A DNA stretch of 64,000 nucleotides. Source: Epithemia pelagica (lineage: Eukaryota > Bacillariophyta > Bacillariophyceae > Surirellales > Surirellaceae). Position 1 is the stretch's first letter. Every line of letters begins with the position of its first letter. The notes under the pieces were generated by a model. It saw only the letters and a list, made by a program, of their open reading frames with translations. It was not told the DNA's origin and did not search any database. Both the position numbers and the translations under genes were made by a program. Positions 59,166-64,000 of this stretch are shown here, piece after piece. The stretch is taken from assembly GCA_946965045.2 (NCBI GenBank), contig OX337233.1, forward strand, positions 1,302,001-1,366,000, read 5' to 3'.

Positions 59166-59377
59166 TGTTGAAATCCAACTGTCGTCCCCGTATAGTTGGA
59201 TGGGCTAAAAGCGCTGAAATTAAAAGGGGAAAAGAGTATTATAACGTTACGTTGACGGTGTCCCTTAGCGATGTGTTGGTGAGTGATTGGTAGGGTACGT
59301 CAGGCGGAAAGTGCCAGTTGATGACGTGTGCTTCTGGGGGATGTCCCCGAAGCACCGGGTGACCCAATATCTTCACA
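59166..59377 (-). repeat. 5' LTR of the second Copia element
   Basis: 212 bp. On the plus strand it contains an ATG at 59341 that reads in frame into the downstream half of the interrupted host gene. Confidence 0.95.
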
Positions 59378-59383
59378 ACCTTC

Positions 59384-60831
59384 AGGACGTTGGGACAATG
59401 ATCAAGGTAATCGTTCGCCCCGAAGATGAGATTTTTTGGGAACGCTGCATCAGTCTTAGTTTACAACGTCGTCCTGTCTGTGGAGTGGGTAATCCCGGTA
59501 TTGGGAAAACAACAACGTCGATTTACCTTTTGCAAAAATTGGTTCGCGAAATGTATCGACCGGTTGTCTACACCATCCGCAAGAAAGCGGGATCGAAAGA
59601 CGTGTTTTACGAGATTACTCCAGTTGTCAAAAATGATCGGCTCTCGGATGTAATTGTCAAAGTTTTTAAAATATTGCCAACGGAGAAAAGCCAAAAAATC
59701 CCTGCTATGAAAAACGACAAAGCAGTTTTCTGTGTTGATCCTGGACTCTACGAATTCTCCTGTGACGATAGGGATGAATTGTTTGAAGCTAACTTCATCA
59801 TGATATCGTCAAACGATGAAAAACATTGGGGTGGAACAAACTTCACGAAATTTCGCGGAGCAGCTAGTCAGTTGAGGTTACCTGGCGATCCAGCATCTTC
59901 TCTGCCAGGAATTCTGGTTTTTGCCTCTTTGTGGACAGGTCGCCAAGTGATTGCTGCGAAGCCACACTTGCACGCCATACGGGAGCTTGACGACAATGAT
60001 GTACAGTACCGCGTCCGTGTTGTGGGAGGATCTTTGCGAGATGTGTTATTCTTCGACGAGACAACTTTCAGGAACAAAGTGCAAAGTTTAATTACCGGCC
60101 TCGAAACGAATACCGTCCATCAGCTTGTGGAAGCAAAATACTTGTTTTCCTTCAAGCCGCAAGCTCCTTCGAGTGTACTTGTTGGTATCGGTCCTGCAAA
60201 CAACGAGTTGACTGTGCACAAAGTAACGCTTACGTCGGACTATGTGGCAGAGTGCCTTGCCACGGCGCATCTGAAAATGGCGTGGTATGCAGTTCTAGAC
60301 GAAGACAACTCAAGTAACCGGGGCAATCTTTTCGAAGCATACCTCCGAATATTGCTTTCGCAAGAAGCTGTGCGTTTCGATAAAGCGCGTGAAAGCTTGA
60401 GAGAAAAGTCTCAACAAGGCAAAAAGACCGAAAACAAGAACTACCAGCCATTGGGAAACGTAACGGTCGGGTCCAAGCGTACCGTACGTCGAGTCGCTAA
60501 GTTGGCCGAAGCTGTCAGCGCCGACATTACCCAGCAAAGCTTGTACTACTCAAAAGATGAGTTTGAGCCGTTGATAGACATGATATTCCGAGTTGATGAC
60601 GGGTATAATTCTGTTCAGGCAACAGTGAATTCTTCTCACGATGCCGCGGTGGAGAAAATCAGGACCTTGAAATCAAGACTGAGCTTGAAAGACCACGAAG
60701 TCCTGCGGATTTATTATGCAATGCCATCGATAAGGTACGAGAAGTTCGTGACAGACCCGGTTAACCCGCTTTTGGACCAAGCCGATCTGAGGAACGTGCA
60801 CATATACCACATTGGTGTCGATGGTGACTAG
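59384..60831 (+). pseudogene. 3' part of the Crinkler/RHS-type P-loop effector-like gene
   Basis: In frame with the 5' half at 52463-52940 once the element and one target copy are discounted. An LTR-supplied ATG at 59341 could start it now. Near its start is the Walker A motif GNPGIGKTTTS (about 59490). A FEANFIMISSNDEKHW stretch and a VRVVGGSLRDVLFF motif follow, matching the iisSPn and fGGipR signatures of RHS/Crinkler NTPases. The C-terminal domain has RGNLFEAYLRILL, PLIDMIF and VQATVNSSHDAA, in the pattern of the PD-(D/E)xK nuclease domains attached to such proteins. Members act as nuclear effectors or in genome conflict. The insertion breaks the coding sequence between the N-terminal region and the NTPase. 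Confidence 0.7.
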
Positions 60832-61388
60832 CCACTTGCGTAGTTCAGCGTTCGGCGTTTGAGCTGGTTTTTTTTGTGCTAGAGTAGAATGTTAACGCCA
60901 TTCGTAATCGAGCAGTGAATAGCCTGGTCCCATAAACGGGAGTCAACTATGCACTGCTCCCATAACTTTGAACCCATCTCTAGCTTGAAATATAGACGTT
61001 ATTCCAAAAATGTGAACCTATATTATGAAGTTTAGGAATTTTCAAGCATTTTAGTGTACAGCAAAAAAACCATCATCATCGTCGTTTTGGCACTCGAAGT
61101 AGGAGTAAAATTTAACATCTTCGCGTCACCTCGTCTTGGACCCAACTTTGACCTCCTACAACTCCTCCTACAATGCAACCAGTCTCCATTCTGGCTCATT
61201 ATATTACCAAGAACTGGTCTGTGTGTTTACATAACATTCCAAACCACCACTGGCGAGCAATTCACAATTTCCTCTCTCAGACCCCTGTTTTCGTGCGTTA
61301 CAAGATCCATCCCTTTTTGACGCATTGATCCACTCCATGGTCAACTGTTGCCCTCACACTCTATCTGCCTTGACCATTTGACACTACT
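60832..61388. other. Non-coding region after the effector-like gene
   Basis: AT-rich sequence with no supported gene; the 88-codon ORF at 61054 looks like chance. It ends at about 61389, where the segmental duplication resumes. Confidence 0.4.
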
Positions 61389-63935
61389 GGTAGATGAATC
61401 CGTCGAGTCCGATTGTATGGTCAGCTCCATACTAACTAGATGGGTTTCGTGATGTAATGATCCAACAAATGGAAGGAATAGCCCGTATTAGGGCTGCCGA
61501 AAAACAATTCATCTTGTAGCCTCGTTTCATACAAGTACATCTATCAATCCATTTATATGCTATTATTATTCATTCGCAATACCTGGTTCCTTTCGAGAGA
61601 GAGAGAGAGAGAGCGCCTGAGTCCCAATATCAAGCCCAGCATTCGGGCGGGCACGTAGGTTCATTCTATTTAGATAGCGAATTGGTTTTCGTTCGGTTCG
61701 CTTCATTCATGGATACGCAGCAGAGAGCGGAGAGCGGTGAACCTGAAACGATACAGGATGAATGTCGCTGGAGTTTGCCAAGAATCCTGTTTGCTCTTGT
61801 TGTTGTCTGTTTCGTGGCAAGTTCTTTACTTCAACGGCGAGAAGGGTTTCGATACGGTCGTTGCAACCAGACATGATCCAAGACGGTCCCAGCATCATCA
61901 CCACCACCAACACTCTCGTCCTCGGTGGGTGAGGAGGATAACGACGAATCTGGATCGGCCACCTTGACAAATTCAAACAAGAGCGAGGTGGCATTGGCCA
62001 CCGTGATTCGTCCATATCCATACGTATGTTCAATGGATGCCACAGTCCATTCCGTTTCATACAGGGCTACATCGTCCAATAGTCCTCCTGCCGTTCCGAC
62101 GGTAATATGCGTCGGTCCCCCATACTCGTGGGTCGTGTCGTGACAGTGACTTCGAAACAGGCCATCGCAGGTTCGCAAATAGGCATGGTAATGACCCGAG
62201 ACGACCAAATCGACTTGGTAATCAAACAAGAGATTTTCAATTTCATAGCGCATTCCTATACCCACGGCATTTTGGTCCCAAAATTCTTCCGATTGATACA
62301 AGGGACGATGCATTTCGACAATGACCCAGGGTGTTTGCGATCGATTCACGCCGCGAGACAAATCGGCCAAGGCCCAGGTATATTGAGGAGATCCAAACGA
62401 CAAGTCATGTTCGGACGACAAGACAATGGTATGGACATTTCCAAAATCATGTGAATACCAAAAGACGCCATTGCTGGGAGGAAGAAGGGAGGCATCCTCG
62501 TTTCGCTGGGGCATGGTAAATCGTTTGGTGGTGGGGACTCCACATTCTCCACCACTGTCATTTTCAAAGTTGCCCCAGGCGGGATGAAATCCATTGTACT
62601 CGGAATCTGGAACGTTGTTGGAGGAATGTCCATTCTCATGATTGTTGTTGGTCCGGTGATGGTGGTACCGAGAACTGCTCGGGGGAGGAACCATCACGGA
62701 CGGATCCTTGGTTCCTCCCGTCAGGTAATCGTATTCATGATTGCCCACGGCAATGTGCAAGGGGACACGTGCGGCATAGGGTTCAATCATGTGGAACCAG
62801 GCATCCCAATGATGACCGGCACCCTTGGCATAACTCAAATCTCCCACATGATGAACGGCTCGAATCGGAAGGCTATTATTGTTGGTGGTGGTGCCCGTGA
62901 TTTCTCGTTCCACCATGGCGGCTGTCCACGCCGATCCTTGACCCCATCCATTTTCGGGACATCCTTGATCGCCAAAGACCAAGTACGAAAAGGGTGGTAC
63001 ATAATAGTCGGGCTCCTCCATCGTCGTCGTCGTCGTCGTCGTAATACTACGATTGTTGTTATTGTCGGTGTCATCCACAGTCGGTCGGGGCACCAAGGGA
63101 GATTGAAAGGAGTAGACCGTCTTGGACCACGTGACACCTTGTCCATGTTGCAATCCCACTTGATAATAATACCGCGTATTGGCTTGCAATTGCGTCAAGA
63201 GGACGGTATGCAATTGTCCCGGATCGGTAAATTTGCCCGGTTCCGTCAAATTGGCCGGTTCCATACACAACTCGGCTGCCGTATAGGTTTGACTCGACGA
63301 GGGGGCGGCCGTAACTTTACTGTCGTGCGGTGGATTGGAGGTGCCATACACCACCACGGCCACCATGGCATTGGTCAATCCAGCATGACCGGAACCGGTC
63401 GAAAAAGACACTACCATTTCGGATGGATTGGATGTTCCACTCAAGTGAATCCCAAAGGGAGATGTGACGGAAGTAATATGAATCGGTGCCGTGGCGGCCA
63501 GGTAATGCAGTTCCACCGAGCCCTTGTCGTGGTTGTCGGCGTCGTCGTTGGCGTGCTTCGGAAATGTACTCTTTTTGTTCTTCAACTTTCTCGTCTTTTG
63601 CTGATACAAGAGAAATTGACAGTGTGAAAAGCGGTACACGGAAAAGTGAGGAATGTGCCATGTTCCTGAATTCCAAACCGAGGAATTCGTCGAGTGTGGC
63701 GACGACGAAAAGAGGGAACCCAACCGTCGTTGTCGTGCATTCCCCGATGAGATTGATGGTGGTTGTTCTTGTTCTTGTTCTTGTTGTGTAGTTTGTTCGT
63801 ACTCGTGTGTGGCACGAATTTGTGCCAAGGTTCCCACTTCCAACAGTTGCCGTGTACTCTGCAACACGGACCGTGGGTGGACAAACTCTTCGTCGTCCTC
63901 CTCCTCCTTCAGTTGCCAACAATACAAGGCCAAGA
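61389..63935 (+). repeat. Segmental duplication unit, copy C
   Basis: Matches 50223-52187, including 3' flank of the zinc-ribbon gene and the phosphatase gene, except for the 588 bp missing in copy B. The zinc-ribbon gene itself is absent upstream. A GA microsatellite of about 16 bp (61597-61612) replaces a GACAGACAGACAG run of copy B. Confidence 0.8.
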
Positions 63936-64000
63936 CATCCGTAGGTTGCAATACCACCTGGGTGGTAGACTGGGTGGTCGAAGAAGGGACCTTCCAGTGT
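61831..64000 (-). CDS. Purple-acid-phosphatase-like metallophosphoesterase, 5' end beyond window
   Basis: The frame is open from 64000 down to a stop at 61831 with no confirmed ATG, so the gene is partial at the window edge (at least 722 codons). An internal hydrophobic, basic stretch precedes a fibronectin-like N-terminal domain (PIHITSVTSPFGIHLSGT, SEMVVSFST) typical of plant-type purple acid phosphatases. The five metal-binding blocks are all present: YLVFGDQGCP (DxG), HHVGDLSYA (GDxxY), VGNHEYDY (GNHE), VIVEMHRPLY and VSGHYHAYLRTC (GHxH). They predict an Fe-metal centre hydrolysing phosphomonoesters. A poly-Asn/Thr insertion lies between the first and second half. In algae such enzymes are often secreted to scavenge organic phosphate, but the N-terminal targeting sequence is not in the window. 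Copy B (50669-52187) is a broken duplicate. Confidence 0.85.
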   Translation of the reverse strand, partial: HWKVPSSTTQSTTQVVLQPTDVLALYCWQLKEEEDDEEFVHPRSVLQSTRQLLEVGTLAQIRATHEYEQTTQQEQEQEQPPSISSGNARQRRLGSLFSSSPHSTNSSVWNSGTWHIPHFSVYRFSHCQFLLYQQKTRKLKNKKSTFPKHANDDADNHDKGSVELHYLAATAPIHITSVTSPFGIHLSGTSNPSEMVVSFSTGSGHAGLTNAMVAVVVYGTSNPPHDSKVTAAPSSSQTYTAAELCMEPANLTEPGKFTDPGQLHTVLLTQLQANTRYYYQVGLQHGQGVTWSKTVYSFQSPLVPRPTVDDTDNNNNRSITTTTTTTMEEPDYYVPPFSYLVFGDQGCPENGWGQGSAWTAAMVEREITGTTTNNNSLPIRAVHHVGDLSYAKGAGHHWDAWFHMIEPYAARVPLHIAVGNHEYDYLTGGTKDPSVMVPPPSSSRYHHHRTNNNHENGHSSNNVPDSEYNGFHPAWGNFENDSGGECGVPTTKRFTMPQRNEDASLLPPSNGVFWYSHDFGNVHTIVLSSEHDLSFGSPQYTWALADLSRGVNRSQTPWVIVEMHRPLYQSEEFWDQNAVGIGMRYEIENLLFDYQVDLVVSGHYHAYLRTCDGLFRSHCHDTTHEYGGPTHITVGTAGGLLDDVALYETEWTVASIEHTYGYGRITVANATSLLFEFVKVADPDSSLSSSPTEDESVGGGDDAGTVLDHVWLQRPYRNPSRR

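Larger units (their letters stand above)
52941..59377 (-). mobile_element. Second Copia LTR retrotransposon, 6437 bp, very young
   Basis: LTRs of 212 bp at 52941-53152 and 59166-59377 look identical. Target duplication ACCTTC (6 bp, or 5 bp plus a chance match) at 52935-52940 and 59378-59383. On the minus strand it carries gag, then pol with protease, integrase, RT and RNase H, and a purine tract (AGTGAGAGGGAG) next to the 3' LTR. All expected motifs are present, so it may be autonomous if the gag UGA is read through. Confidence 0.95.

Noticed and set aside
59287-59340. Start of the effector-like 3' half at a TTG in the LTR
   Set aside because: Not a normal eukaryotic start; this part is LTR sequence. 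The first ATG is at 59341, also in the LTR, and host sequence starts at 59384.
1-64000. CRISPR arrays, bacterial operons, rRNA or tRNA genes
   Set aside because: None seen. The tRNA-like matches are short and belong to primer-binding sites.

Overview
The window looks like nuclear DNA of a diatom, probably a pennate one. The grounds are GT-AG introns of about 50-100 nt, a plastid precursor with an ASAF-type cleavage motif (GVAF), Copia LTR retroelements whose gag-pol resembles the diatom CoDi lineages, a DIRS-like tyrosine-recombinase retroelement, and a eukaryotic eIF2D gene. Species cannot be named from the sequence alone. Host genes use TAA, TAG and TGA as stops, so the nuclear code appears standard.

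The first 24 kb is mostly host genes. In order: a multi-exon gene (620-4138) ending in a long Q/P/T-rich exon; eIF2D (-); a small acidic/Ser-rich protein (-); a large protein with SH3-like segments, a coiled coil and a zinc ribbon (-); a DUF1517/FLAP1-like plastid protein (-); an F-box-like protein (-); a frameshifted relic; a ferric-reductase-type membrane protein with only the haem domain (-); a secreted eight-repeat Cys-rich protein (-); a phospholipase-D-like protein with an altered active-site box (+); a short relic; and copy A of a membrane/zinc-ribbon protein (+).

From about 24.0 to 49.0 kb is a nested mobile-element block. A DDE-type transposase gene starts at 25567 and is split by an 8360-bp Copia LTR retrotransposon (25668-34027; 784-bp LTRs, 5-bp target duplication CCCTT). 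The transposase resumes at 34028 and runs to about 37.1 kb, with one in-frame TAG and one +1 shift. A convergent accessory ORF lies at 37390-39108. A DIRS-like element (gag, RT-RNase H, tyrosine recombinase; 40048-47977, -) follows. A roughly 300-bp direct repeat (24940-25249 and 48265-48563) brackets the block.

From 49.0 kb to the end is a segmental duplication. Copy B of the zinc-ribbon gene (49323-50075) is followed by a broken purple-acid-phosphatase-like gene (50669-52187). A second, apparently intact phosphatase copy (61831 to the window edge) lies beyond a 9.2-kb segment that carries a Crinkler/RHS-type P-loop gene. That gene is split by a second Copia element (52941-59377, -) whose 212-bp LTRs look identical, so this insertion is very recent.

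The most unusual theme is that the mobile-element polyproteins stay in one reading frame but are interrupted by single stop codons: gag-UGA-CGG-pol in the second Copia element, gag-UGA-pol and an RT UAA in the DIRS-like element, UAG between integrase and RT in the first Copia element, and UAG in the transposase. Some fit programmed readthrough; others are more likely decay.
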